The notes: generated from the sequence alone by a model not told the origin. A stretch of 64,000 nucleotides of DNA from Chrysomallon squamiferum (GCA_012295275.1 CM022666.1:8706923-8770922), one strand, 5' to 3'; counted from the stretch's first letter, positions 34,300 through 50,200 are shown. Translations and numbers: made by a program.

Positions 34300-34720
34300 A
34301 AGTTAAACCTTTTTCACTTGTGTTAATAAAAGCTTAATGATATCAACATTGTAAAAGGATCAAAATAAATTTTCATAAAAAGTTAAACAACTTTTTTTCT
34401 CAACCCCTAGAAAATCGTTAAAATATCGACATTTAAAATGTCGTAAAAAAAACGTCCTTGAAAAGTTTATGTAACTTTTACAATATTTGTTTAATATCTA
34501 CAAAACATTAAGATATAATCTGAGAAAACTTAAAAACGGAATGTCAGTGAACTTTATACGCTATCTTTTCTTAGGTTCTTATAAAAATCTTGTGATATCG
34601 ACTTTCTAAAAATTCGATGAAACACGTCAATAAAAGTTTAACTTTTTATTCAGAGCTTTTACTTTCTTAACTGTTTATCAGTTGTTAATTATGTAAATTA
34701 TTCTAACACTTTATAAATAC
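34300..34720. repeat. Degenerate ~82-nt tandem periodicity in the SoxB1 3' flank
   Basis: Similar phrases recur at near-regular spacing: AAGTTAAAC at 34300 and 34380, related AAGTTTA/AACTTTA starts at about 34463, 34550 and 34633. Each is followed 35-45 nt later by a GATATCRAC-like string (about 34340, 34423, 34591). Copies are highly diverged. The unit at 34427-34443 contains a near-perfect 17-nt palindrome. Confidence 0.4.
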
Positions 34721-35832
34721 TTAAATAGCTTTTAATACATTCTTAATACCTAGACTGAAGTTTTTACACTATCTTTATATAAATACCTATATGATTAAAG
34801 ATAATGGCATTTTTATAAATTCGAAACAGAATGTTCCGTGTATATTTAAAAAAGCATTTGTATTCTATTTTCTTATTTCTATAAAATGTCACGAAATGGA
34901 CATAAGAATCTATGGAATGTAGTTGAAATAAATAATGTAACAAAATTAAGTTAGCCGTGTGAATTTCATTATCTTAAATTAATCACACATTTGTCATTTT
35001 CGTAAGGCGCAACAACAACAAAAAAATCTGTAAAATATAATAATATATATAATATGTATATAATAATCTAGCAAATTATCTGTACATCTCTAGAAAATCA
35101 TCTTATTTCTCTCAAAACAATAACGGTACAAAACAAAAATGTCCCAAAATAAAAATAAACAATGGAATGATTCTGGTAACATAGTTAATGAATTGTGACA
35201 AATAAAAACATGAAAAGGAAAAAAAATATTATTTTGGTTTAAAAATAATAAAATAAAATTATTATGCTATGGTTCGGGACATTGACGTGACTACCTATCA
35301 GTATAAAAAGATGAATTACATTATTGTCACAATGTTTACCTAAGAAGAAGTATACCCTCATGAGAAATGAACAAATGAAATGTATTTCTTCCTTTCTTCT
35401 CTCTCTCAGACAACAACTACATCTTTGCAGCGACCACTCTGTGGGTTTTTGTTGTTGCTTTTTCTTTTCGCAGAATAAAATAAAAACGATTGTAGTATAT
35501 AAAATGTTATTTTAGCACATTATGTTTTGAGAAAACTTTGGGTCCCTGGATTTCGCTATCACTGAAACACAAACTAACGCACCTCGTAGAGATTTTTTTC
35601 TTTTTTTTTTTCTTTTTTTCTTTTTTTCTAAAAAAAAGTTTGTCTATATCATTCATTAAGTGTTTGTACTCACTGACAATTTCATCCCTCGCCGAGCAAC
35701 ACACCCGCGTGCAAACGAATAAAAAAACAGAAAATCCTCTTGCTGTTGTTGTTTCGCTCAAACAGTTCTCCACCTGCACGGACTTCTCTTCTTTCTTGCT
35801 TTGTCAGTTTCACTATCAGCGAGCTGAGGAAT

Positions 35833-35838
35833 TTTATT
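35833..35838 (-). terminator. Candidate poly(A) signal AATAAA nearest to SoxB1
   Basis: Reads AATAAA on the minus strand about 85 nt after the TAA stop. SoxB1 mRNAs commonly have longer 3' UTRs and further AATAAA strings follow downstream, so this may be skipped or used as an alternative. Confidence 0.3.
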
Positions 35839-35922
35839 ATTATTTCTTTTCTTTTTTTCTTTTTTTAAAACTTGTTTTTTTAAAGTTTTTATTTTTCCTT
35901 TTTCGCTTTCTCTCACTCATTG

Positions 35923-37320
<1,398 letters not shown>

Positions 37321-37376
37321 TATCCTATACAACTCCCCGGCTATTCATTGACGATAGAAAATAGACGAAACGCCAG

Positions 37377-37381
37377 CCAAT
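37377..37381 (+). promoter_or_regulatory. CCAAT box (inverted relative to SoxB1)
   Basis: CCAATC inside the island upstream of SoxB1, reading ATTGG along the gene. NF-Y binds this box in either orientation, usually 60-100 bp from the start site, which would place the SoxB1 start near 37.3 kb. The position is seen; the function is inferred. Confidence 0.4.
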
Positions 37382-37473
37382 CATCGAGCGCTATTTTGAC
37401 AAGTCTGACGGGCCGAGCTCAACGTGACAGACAATACGCCTATGACGCAGCAATACAGTGCAGTGAAAAGAAA

Positions 37474-37483
37474 GGGGCGTGGC
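37474..37483 (+). promoter_or_regulatory. GC/KLF box GGGGCGTGGC
   Basis: A GGGGCGTGGC string matches the Sp/KLF consensus and lies about 540 bp upstream of the SoxB1 ATG, in a relatively GC-rich stretch of otherwise AT-rich DNA. This context supports a promoter-proximal role. Confidence 0.35.
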
Positions 37484-37687
37484 TTGTCAGGTAGCCGTCT
37501 TTTGTCCAGCCTCGCACGGTGAGCAAAGCTAATGGCACCTCGAGCTTTCAACTACCGAAGTTTTGGCGGACTCGTTCAAGCGCTCTGCTTGGCCCCATTT
37601 GCTTGTTTCAAAAAATGTCAGGCCGCTTCTGAAAGGTACACGCCGCAATCAAACCGGCTTTTGCAATGAACAAGCTTGTCAATCAAA

Positions 37688-37695
37688 TGACGTCA
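37688..37695. promoter_or_regulatory. CRE palindrome TGACGTCA upstream of SoxB1
   Basis: A perfect bZIP (CREB/ATF) site about 750 bp upstream of the SoxB1 ATG. It is one of eight in the window. Neighbouring strings include an E2F-like TTTTGGCGG near 37560 and the palindrome ACAAGCTTGT near 37670. It marks the distal end of the promoter island. Confidence 0.4.
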
Positions 37696-37759
37696 CAGAC
37701 TGTGGTTTCCGTGCCTACTGTTCAATAAACCCCGAAAACAAGGCAAGCTGAAATTGGCA

Positions 37760-38052
37760 CTGTTCTATTTTTGTCATAATGTTTGGAAATGAACACTTTC
37801 CCGTCAAAACATCTTTTCAAATCAACATGTTGTAATGCGATAACTTATCAATAATGTTTGATTTTGATTTTTATTTATTTGTGTCACAATTACAAAACAC
37901 GTGCATGTCGTTAATGAATATGGATGTAAATTAAAATCTATGCTATTAAGGATGATAATATATATTTTTTAATCATACATTTTCTCTGAAATCTTAATTA
38001 TATAGCAGATAATTTGCAGATATATGCAAGAATCAAATGATGATATTAGTGA
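37760..38052. other. AT-rich sequence upstream of the SoxB1 promoter
   Basis: Unique AT-rich DNA without clear motifs. Confidence 0.5.
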
Positions 38053-38158
<106 letters not shown>

Positions 38159-38159
38159 A

Positions 38160-38469
38160 ATTTCATATTTAGTGTTTAAAGAGTAATAAGTATTTTGATA
38201 GTTGTTTACAATATACATAAATACACATACACGCATGCGTGTTATAGTGACTATGAAGTATAAATAAAACGCCAGCAGTAACAGTAATAAAATATGTTAG
38301 ATAACACATACAGTTTGTATGTTATTTCAAGTTATTAATATATATATATATAATCTTAATTTTCCGATTAAACAAATAACAAAACATTTTTCCTGTTAAT
38401 TTATAAATATATCATTCAGGACATTGTAAAAAAAAATCTGCCAGTTCAAAGGGGGAAAAAGAAATAATG

Positions 38470-38528
<59 letters not shown>

Positions 38529-38700
38529 TAAAACAGGAAAACAGAAAAAGCAAGAACAATTAAAGAAATATATATATAAATATTCAGAATTTTTTAATAT
38601 ATAAACAACAATTGTAATTGCTGGGTTTTTTCAGTCAATACGTAACAAATCCCAATCCGTAAAAAAATGATATTTCTATTTTTTATAAAAACTAAGAAAG
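38160..38700. other. AT-rich spacer with (AAT)n
   Basis: (AAT)n 38464-38528. No gene. Confidence 0.85.
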
Positions 38701-38890
38701 CGACTATTCCGAGCTTCTGAAAGACGCAGCCAGCCAGCAACACGTTTTATTTGAGAGAAAAAGTCAATGTCGTCAAATCAGCTAGCGCCGGGTTCTTCTG
38801 TTCGCAGATTTATTTTTATAAATCTATTGTTTTCAGACACACAATAACCTGTAGGTTGCGACGCGTTCACATATTTCGATTTACCACTAG
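38700..38890. promoter_or_regulatory. Small unique island
   Basis: About 190 bp with CpGs, ATTGTTTT and ACAATA near 38826-38848 (SOX-like), about 1.8 kb upstream of the SoxB1 ATG. Confidence 0.25.
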
Positions 38891-39640
38891 AAAAGGAAAG
38901 AAAGACAGAAAGAAAAAAAAGAATAAAAACTTTGGTATAAAAAAAAAAAGGAAAAGAATGTTTGAAACAAAATCGGTTATAGTAATTGTTTTGGGGTATT
39001 CGCGACAAATGAATGAAATAATAAAACATTGAAAAGTAAGATGTAGTGATTTAGAACTGTTATTTAATTATATATTTATGTAATTAGTTTTGTTGCTATA
39101 ATGCAGTTTAATTTTCATTTCAATAATATAACTGTTATTATATTCAAAGGTGTTATCTGTAACAATGATATTGATAAAGTGTATTGATACATGTGCTGTG
39201 TGTACATGCAGGGTGCCTTTAGTCTGTAATATATTCAGATATACATATGCAAACAGATTTATACGCGCAAACATACGCATATATATACAAACAAATGTAA
39301 TTCACTATTTAAATTTAAAAAACCCAACAACAAACAAACAAATAGCAACAACAACAACAAAAAAAAACTGTAATGTTTTTTATTGCTTTTTAATACTTTA
39401 AATAAATAAATAACATTTTTTTTTTTTTAAGTGAAAGATTTTCCAGACAATAATTGTTAGTAGAACATCGAGTGCAAACCTCTTTTTATCTTTCTAGTTC
39501 ATTTAACGTTTTCAAATTCAATTTGACATTTTTTAAATAAATAAATCCAACAGAAAATGTCATAAATTTAAATTTCAAATACGTCAGAGTTTGGATTGTA
39601 ACAGTACATCGCATAATCGATTTAAATTTTATAAAACTAA
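38890..39640. other. AT-rich spacer
   Basis: A-rich 38895-38960, AT-rich unique, CAA run near 39330-39360. No gene. Confidence 0.6.
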
Positions 39641-39990
39641 ATTTTTTTTATTTTTATTTTTTTTTCAGAGTAATGAGTACTGGAACTTATAATCATTTTT
39701 CTACTATGGTCATTGTTGCCTTTGTTCCAAAATAATGCCTTTGCCGGCCAGGGGTCATCGCATACATGCATTTCACCCCCAGAGGTATTGTTCCCAGCGG
39801 TGATATTGACACTGGTTACAAAGAAATAGACACGGTTTTATCAAACCCCTTTCACATCTAAGGCTGTGGATTAGCCAGTTCTCAATGGCGGTATGAAGCT
39901 AGCGTGGTGTTAATTTCACTGTGCGAAATAGACGAGAGTAATGTTACGTAGCGTCCGTTTTTACGTAAGTGTGTAAATTTCAGCGTGTTC
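39640..39990. promoter_or_regulatory. Candidate SoxB1-upstream enhancer with four SOX motifs
   Basis: Unique, higher-GC block about 2.7-3 kb upstream of the SoxB1 ATG. SOX-type motifs: CATTGTT (39711-39717) and CTTTGTT (39720-39726) as a direct pair 2 bp apart, ATTGTT (39787-39792) and ACAAAG (39818-39823). Also GCCGGCCAGGGGTCATCG, with a GGGTCA half-site. Autoregulation by the neighbouring SoxB1 protein is the inferred role. Confidence 0.45.
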
Positions 39991-40200
39991 GTGTTATGTA
40001 TCCCTTCTCGCATTTTCTCCTGACGACATTTTAATTTCTTTTTTCTTTTTTAACGTATCGATTCTTAGAAAGTTCTGTTTCTTGTTGATATTAAACTAGG
40101 AAAATTCTATTAAAGAGGTAATCATTTTCATATTAAATTGAATTTTTTTATCTTTAATATTGTTTAATTTATTTCAAATCTTTCTTAGTTTGTAGTTCGT
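39990..40200. other. AT-rich spacer
   Basis: No supported feature. Confidence 0.5.
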
Positions 40201-40202
40201 TT

Positions 40203-40318
<116 letters not shown>

Positions 40319-40399
40319 GTATATTTATATTTATATACGTAAGTATCTAATTGTTTATCGCACACACAAACACATAATTTCGTCTTTGCTGTGTTTTTG

Positions 40400-40720
40400 T
40401 TTTCGTTACACAAACAAACAACTGTTTACATTCAGCGGCGGCAACTCGCGGGGAGCTTTGCGGACATCAATAAAATAAATTATTTCATCTTTCACAAATA
40501 AATGTGTTATTTGTTTCATGCGGCTTTTGACGGATTTTCATACGACACGCATCCGACAAAGACGCACAACAGAGTCGTCCTAGCAGTAATTAGAAAACTG
40601 TTGTCTGATTTAAACACTGCTAATTTTGCGTACAGCTGACATAGCTATTAAGACACGTAACTGGATATGATTATGTAAAATAAAATACGCCATTTGATAC
40701 GACACTAAAACCTTCGTGAG
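40400..40720. promoter_or_regulatory. Candidate regulatory island
   Basis: Unique CpG-bearing block (CAGCGGCGGCAACTCGCGGGG near 40433, GACAAAGACG near 40556, AGTAATTAG and CTGCTAATT as an inverted homeodomain pair near 40585-40625). Confidence 0.3.
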
Positions 40721-41930
40721 TAGGTGTGTAAATGTGTGTGTTTATTTCTCTCTCACTCTCTCTGCTTCTCTATGTTTTTCTTATCTTTTCTTTTTTTTGT
40801 TCTTCTTTTCAGTATTTCTCCCTCTCTTTGCCTGTCTTTCCCTTTTCGTATCTTTTTCTCGTATTTTGTTATTATCTATTGTAATGTGTACATGTTGGAA
40901 TATATGTATTATAACATATATAATACGAGTGTATATATATATATATATAAAATTATGTATATGCATTTTTGTATTATGTCGTATGTATAGGTATATGTGT
41001 ATTATAAAATATAATTTCATGTATTATTGTTTATATCTATCTATCTATCTATATATATATATATATATATATATATTTTCACCTATGATATATAGAAATA
41101 TTATAAATAATAATAACAGTAATAACAGAAGTCATAATAACAACTCTAATTACAGATAGCATGACGAGGTTGAATTGTTTTATTACAGTTTGTTTACACT
41201 TGTTAATTAGATACATTGTCACACATTTGTGTGTTACGTAATAGGTGTCATATTGTCTACTTTTGATTTGCTAACCTAATGACACACGAGAAAATAACGT
41301 CAGGGAAGGCAGCTGTAGTAGCAACACCATCAGCAACAACAACAACGATACATGAATAATAAGAATATTGCATTTACTATTATTAGTGGTACTGCCACTG
41401 CTACTGATAATAATAATAGTAGTAATAATAATAATAACAATAATAATGATAATGATAATTATAACAATAATGATAGTGATGATGACAATAATATTAATAT
41501 CAATAACAATAATAATAATAAATAATGAATAAACAAATAAATAAATTAAAAAGCACCCAATTAATAATAACAATGATAATAAGAAAACAATAAATTTAAA
41601 AATGAAGAAAAAAAAAACAACCAAAAACAAAAAACAAATACAGTTTAAAAAAAGAAGAAAATATAAAACAATTACGCAAAGAAAAATAAGAAATAAGAAA
41701 AACTAACGGGTAGATAAAATAAATTGTGAAGTGTATAAAAATTATACATTATTTACTCTGCTATCACTTTGTGTATTTCCTTGCCAAGTATGAAATAGAT
41801 TAGCTGAAATGGGGTCAGAACCTGTAACAAGCGGATTTTTCTGTGTTGCAATTAAAGGGGCTTTGACTGTGAGATAAATATGAGAGAAAATTCCCGTGTG
41901 CTAGAGAAAGCAACAGGCGAGGGAAAATAA
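40720..41930. other. CT/T-rich, TA and AAT-rich gene-free stretch
   Basis: T/C-rich 40740-40870, TA runs 40933-40950 and 41050-41076, TGTTAATTAG near 41201, decayed AAT/GAT 41400-41525, A-rich 41600-41700. No gene. Confidence 0.7.
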
Positions 41931-41934
41931 TATT

Positions 41935-42110
41935 ATTAGCTTGACGGGAAAACACGGGCAAAACTTCCAGTATGAGAGTGAAAGTTAGTCCCAGGGCAAA
42001 ATTAATATGGGCAAAAATATTTATAAGAGGGCAAATATTTAATATGAGTGCAAAAATGTCAGTATGTGAGCGAAAACCAAATATCAGGGCAAATATATGT
42101 GACGAATATT
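41935..42110. repeat. Degenerate GGGCAAAA minisatellite
   Basis: GGGCAAAA/GAGCGAAAA plus AATATGAG phrases recur 7-8 times at about 20-26 nt. Confidence 0.65.
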
Positions 42111-42259
42111 AACCGAGTATTAAGAAAATAACATTAGATTGATGGCGGACTTGTTGTTATAAAAAATATTATTTGTCACCGTATTAATATAATTAATTAG
42201 CGGGTTAGCGAAACTGTCATAGTAACATGTTAATGGAGTTTTTTGTTTTATAATAAGCT

Positions 42260-42297
42260 ATTATTATTTTTATGATTATGATTATTATTATTATTAC

Positions 42298-42348
<51 letters not shown>

Positions 42349-42386
42349 TGTTGTTGTTGTTATTGTTGTTGTTGTCGTTGTTGTTA

Positions 42387-42427
<41 letters not shown>

Positions 42428-42440
42428 GTTATTACTGTAG
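42260..42440. repeat. (ATT)n/(GTT)n composite
   Basis: (ATT)n 42293-42347, GTT/GTC units, then ATT again. Confidence 0.95.
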
Positions 42441-42894
42441 TTATTGTTTGTTTGTTTTTACTATGGCTGATGTTGCTGTTGTTCTTGTATTCTGTTGATA
42501 TTTTTATTCTCATTTATTTATTTACGTATCAAAACTAAATCAGATCCTTATCCACTGCAATATAAAACAAACTGTACGTGTGCGTGTGTGTGCGTGTGCA
42601 ATTACCACCTAATATATTTTGTTACCTGTATTTATTTGCATTCGACCCAGTATAACAAACATCACATTAAAATAATTTATTATTTCCTTCCTTTTCATCT
42701 CAGTTCCTATTTCTAATGATTCATACTAAATTTTGTTTCCAGTACAGTAGTATCCTTCATTAATACTGAATAATATATTTATTTATTAAAAGGTAATTTA
42801 TTCCATGATTATATATGTGCATGAATGAATGAATGAATGAATGAATGAATGATGAAAAAATCTGCTAACGGTTTATTAAAATTGATCCGAAAAT

Positions 42895-42975
42895 GAACGT
42901 CATAAAAATTCAGTGGAGATATTAAATTACTGAAAATATTTAATCAAATTATGACGTTACTGAATTTTTATTACA
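42895..42975. repeat. Permuted inverted repeat
   Basis: ATAAAAATTCAGT (42902-42914) is complementary to 42959-42971 and AACGTCAT (42896-42903) to 42951-42958, but the right-hand modules are in swapped order. Confidence 0.8.
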
Positions 42976-43057
42976 TTAATAAATAAATATGTAAATATAA
43001 AAATTAAATCAGAGATACTGAAAACTGAATAAGCTAGACAAAATATGATTTAAATAT

Positions 43058-43060
43058 TAC

Positions 43061-43112
<52 letters not shown>

Positions 43113-43235
43113 GTTGTTGTTGTTGTTGATAATGGTGATGATGTTGGTGTTATATTGTTACTGTTCATATGTTGCGACTGATGTTGATTATGATGAAGGT
43201 AATGATGTCGTTGTTACTAATTCCTTCAACCCATA

Positions 43236-43281
<46 letters not shown>
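43058..43281. repeat. (ATT)n, GTT/GAT and (CT)n
   Basis: (ATT)n to about 43112, then a decayed GTT/GATGTT zone and pure (CT)n 43240-43281. Confidence 0.93.
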
Positions 43282-43286
<5 letters not shown>

Positions 43287-43309
43287 ATTTATCATTTCAT
43301 CATTATTCT

Positions 43310-43639
43310 GCTCCTCCGATCTAGCTACATTCATCCTGTGCTAATATCTCTAGCGGTATGAAATTTACACATCCCTTGAAATTCACGTCTCAATCTGAAC
43401 AAAAAAAATATTGATTTCTTACGCCGCAATACTGTTGAAATAGACGCCGATATTGTTAATTACAGTGGGTCCAAGTTGGGCGTACATACAGTCATATTCA
43501 CACGAGTGATCCCATCTGTGTCTAAACACTTTATTTTCGCAGATAAAGTTACCAATGCGATTATTATTCGACTGTATATGAAAGACACCCTGCCCAGCTT
43601 TTCCATTAAATGTTTTTTATTTTATTGTTTTGTTTTAAT

Positions 43640-43640
<1 letters not shown>
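43310..43640. promoter_or_regulatory. Candidate regulatory island
   Basis: Unique sequence with ATTGTTAATTA (43452-43462), the same SOX-homeodomain composite as at 30619 in opposite orientation, plus scattered CpGs. Confidence 0.3.
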
Positions 43641-46080
<2,440 letters not shown>

Positions 46081-46082
46081 AA

Positions 46083-46084
<2 letters not shown>

Positions 46085-46163
<79 letters not shown>

Positions 46164-46195
46164 TTTTTTATATATTTTTTATATTTTTTTTTTTC
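46085..46195. repeat. (ATT)n, (TTTA)n and T-rich composite
   Basis: (ATT)n to 46135, TTTA to 46167, then T runs. Confidence 0.96.
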
Positions 46196-46199
46196 AGTA

Positions 46200-47006
46200 G
46201 CGTCTTTGTTCTTTTTTATTCCACTCTGCTCCGTTTCGGTTGTCCGAGCAAACAACAACATGTTTCAGACGGAAAACTAGAATCATTTATTTATTAATAA
46301 CAAAACATCACGTGTCTCTTAAGTGTTTTAATTCAATTAAGTTTCCAGTTGTGAATCCGTCATGGAAGACGCAGGGTAGGGGACAGAGGGTGGGGGAAAA
46401 GAAGTAGGGTTAATTAGTGAAAACATTTTTATTAAGTTAAAATTGAAGATAATTTTAAAATAAATTTATAAAAAATATTATGAAGTAACTATATATGTAA
46501 GTTAGTAAATAACAAATAACATAATATTTGTAGGAATAATTGTTAATAATAATAATAACAACAATAACAACAAGAAGAATTTATTAATTCGTGGTTTATT
46601 CATTATTTTATTTATTTATTTGTTTGTTTGTTTGTTTGTTTGTTTGTTTGTTTGTTTATTTATTATTCATTCATTCATTCATTTATTCTGTGAATTCTTG
46701 ATTCATCTTCTGTTATTTTGGTCATAAATATACCGATGTTACAGCTGTACCACCTCTCATACAGGTATGAGATATTTAAGTACCTATATACGCACGTATT
46801 CATGTTAATTGCAATACATATTTATACCTTGTAATTTGTCAAAGAAATTGATTTTTAGTGCTCATTAATATTCATAGGCAGGTAATAAAAATAACGGTTT
46901 TGTTAAAGATTGTTTTTTTTTTTTTTTTTTTTTTTCTTTCTTTTATGAGTAACTAAGATTATCAATTACTATTTTTATAGATAAAAATGTTTTGTCATGG
47001 TAAATA

Positions 47007-47045
<39 letters not shown>

Positions 47046-47265
47046 ATGAACCACAGTAATAATTATAATCATATTTGTTGAAATAATAATAATTTTAATA
47101 TTAACAGTATCCTAAGAGAAAGGTGAAATTTACCGCAATAAATAAACATACAAACAAATAAACCAACAAACAGCTAAATAAATAATCGAATAAATGAATA
47201 AATATACAAACAAACAAATATAGAGACAAACCAAAAAATAAGCAAGCAAATAAACGAATAGATAT

Positions 47266-47301
<36 letters not shown>

Positions 47302-47530
47302 ATACTCAAATAACTACTCAAATAAATAAATACTCAAATAACTACTCAAATAAATAAATAAACAAACACAAAAACAAACAAATAAATATAAAAATAATAA
47401 ACATTCATATAAATAAATAAATGAATAAATATATACACAAAAAAGAAACACAACACCAACAACAAATAAACAAATAATCAAACACACAAATAAGTTAAAA
47501 AACAAAATAAAATAAATAAAGAAATGAAAT
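46200..47530. other. AT-rich stretch dominated by AAAT/GTTT tetramers
   Basis: (GTTT)n 46619-46658, T24-type run 46912-46935, (AAAT)n 47008-47047, and degenerate AAAT/AAAC domain 47120-47520. No gene. Confidence 0.85.
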
Positions 47531-47840
47531 GAACAGCAGGCAGTGTATCGCAATGTGGGACACTCTGAAATGGACACAGAACGCAACTGACAACTGTTGT
47601 GACGGGCAGAATTTGTCTCACAAAAACGACTGCGAAAAATCGGCGATTTTGGTGTCAATTTCACCACCGTCCCTTTAATTATAGACTGACCACGATCACG
47701 TTACCAAGAAACCATTGTGTCAATTCCCAGTTTTATCAAAAACCCATCAATTCCGTATAATATTGTTACAACCTTATAAAATCATTTGATGGCGCAGTCA
47801 GACATTTTTATACGTCATAATTTAATAATAATATTTATTT
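47530..47840. promoter_or_regulatory. Candidate regulatory island
   Basis: Unique block with CAACTGACAACTGTTG E-boxes near 47586, CCATTGT (47712-47718, SOX) and CpGs. Confidence 0.3.
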
Positions 47841-47957
47841 GTCCTTATTTCACTGGCCAAATTGGAAATAATAAAGAAAATTTATAAATTCGGTATAAAA
47901 ATAAAAATACGCTTATTTGTTATGAATGAAGTTGATAGTAAAATATATTAGTAACAA

Positions 47958-48036
<79 letters not shown>

Positions 48037-48687
48037 AGAAATAATAATAATAATTAATAAATAATAAATCAAAATGTGAATTTACAAATGAAAGAATAAA
48101 TAAATGAACAAAAAGGTAAAGAAATAATAAAATTAATTCTAAATACTTTGAAGAAAGCTGTAAACAAAGAAACAAAAATATAGAATAAATTAATCTGTTA
48201 TTTTTAATTTTATTACTGTTAATACTATAAATACTATTACTTCTATTATTACTAATAATAATAATAATAACAACGACAACAAAGGTAATAACAGCACTGT
48301 GGTATATCTGAACACGATATATACACTTTAAAAGAAATGTGTCTATTTTTCATTCTTAATAATATTATATTATTATGTTATTATTATTGTTATTGTTATT
48401 ACAACATCGTAATGTCATTTAAAAATTAATTGTAATACTATCATCATCACATCAACAAATGTAGTCACAATATAATAAATTCAGAAATGTTTTATTATTA
48501 ATGTCATCAGAAAGTATTCATTTTCTTCTAGTCTACAAATGTGTGTGCGGGCGCTTACTTGCGTATGAAACGTAGAGAGAAGAAGAGAGACTAAAATTCA
48601 CTAAATAAACAAATAACTAACGATAGAATATTTATTGAAGAAACAGTCGTTATTATTATTATCATTGCTTTGTTATTATTATTGTTA

Positions 48688-48747
<60 letters not shown>

Positions 48748-49040
48748 GTAAAACTAAATAAATAAGTAAACAAACGATCTAAGAATTTTTTTTAAAATAA
48801 TAATAATAATAATAATGAACTAAATAACTGATTAAATTTAAAAAAAAAAATAAATGAAATAAAAGAGAATTAAGTTAAATTACAATAAATAAACAATAAA
48901 ATAAAATAAAATAACGAAATAAGAAATATCAATACACGAAAAACAACGAGCGAATTAACGAAGTGAAGTATTGCTGATAATAATCAGTGTAGATAATTTG
49001 TAACACAAATTAATTTATTTCGTTTTAACAACAATAAAAC
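47840..49040. other. AT-rich stretch with two (ATT)n arrays
   Basis: (ATT)n 47961-48033 and 48678-48747; otherwise AAT/AAAT-rich. No gene. Confidence 0.85.
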
Positions 49041-49460
49041 CAGCTTTACAACTTCGGCGATAAGAAAAAAAATAAAACTAAAAATGAAAGCTTCCGCAGT
49101 AACCCACGATAGCCCGTAGCCATACAAACGAAAGTACAACTTAATTTTAGAAAAATATTGCACGGGAAACGAGTATTAGTCGAAATTACATCACACCAAT
49201 TATTTCACCCTGCGGCCAACGAAGGGTCACGTGACAATCGCTTAAACAAATAGCGTAGTGAAAACACGCAGAAGACAATGGAAATGTCTGTTTGTGAAAA
49301 CCGCCGGACAATTGTTGCCAAATTAAAAGTTCTTGCGAAAACATTTGTTTTAAGAACACTGGTGAAAGTTTGTGACACGGACGTGCAGTGGTTAGGTGTC
49401 GTGCACGCCGTGCTTTGTTTTCAAACGAACGAGTGAAATAAACTACACATTATTTGTCAC
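49040..49460. promoter_or_regulatory. Candidate enhancer with GTCACGTGAC and three SOX motifs
   Basis: Unique, CpG-bearing block: GTCACGTGAC (49226-49235), ACAATGG (49275-49281), ACAATTGT (49308-49315) and CTTTGTT (49413-49419). Confidence 0.4.
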
Positions 49461-49539
49461 GCTGTATAATTACAGACATCAACTAATAGCTCGTCTCACT
49501 GTGTAAACAACAATTAAATCAGCTTTTACTATCTACTCG

Positions 49540-49828
49540 AGAACAACCGTACATACATACATACATATATATAAGTATTAATTAATTTTTTAATACTCTC
49601 ACTCAAAGTGAACGAAATTAATGTTTGTATAGAAAATTAATGTTGATAATGTATTATACAGAAAGAATGAAAGAAAGAAAAATAAAAAAATGAATCAAAA
49701 GGGAAAAAGAAAGAAAGAATAAATGTAAAAATATAGCTAAAATTATTATACATTTCTTCGTCACAGGATAAAATAAAAATGCATTGTTTATATTTAATAG
49801 TAATATGTGTTTGTTGTGCATGTATGTA

Positions 49829-49869
<41 letters not shown>

Positions 49870-49949
49870 CCATACATAAAAATAAGTAAACAAACATGTA
49901 TATATGTGTATGTATTTGAGTATGCTATATATGCTTGATGTTATGTACG

Positions 49950-50044
<95 letters not shown>

Positions 50045-50057
50045 GTGTATATATATG

Positions 50058-50102
<45 letters not shown>

Positions 50103-50200
50103 GTATATGTATATATATATATACATATGTATACATATATATACACACACATACACACAAGTATAAATATATATATATATATATGAACAAGCACACATAT
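49540..50200. repeat. TA/TGTA/CACA low-complexity domain
   Basis: (TA)n blocks at 49844-49870 and through 49953-50190 with TATG and TACA interruptions. Both strands give Tyr/Ile polymers, which are artefacts. Confidence 0.95.

Larger units (their letters stand above)
33300..35922 (-). other. SoxB1 3' flank / possible long 3' UTR
   Basis: About 2.6 kb of AT-rich but complex sequence. Apart from a T-rich patch at 35590-35630 it has almost no microsatellite, unlike either side, where arrays come every few hundred bases. It contains many minus-strand AATAAA and ATTTA-type strings. Absence of arrays next to the stop codon fits a constrained, transcribed 3' UTR. Where the transcript ends cannot be read from DNA alone. 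Confidence 0.35.
37321..37760 (-). promoter_or_regulatory. SoxB1 promoter-proximal island
   Basis: About 440 bp of unique, CpG-bearing sequence between the presumed start site and the AT-rich desert. It carries the CCAAT, GC/KLF and CRE elements listed separately. No simple repeat interrupts it. An open frame here (37563-37751) lacks an ATG start and any family resemblance. Confidence 0.5.
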
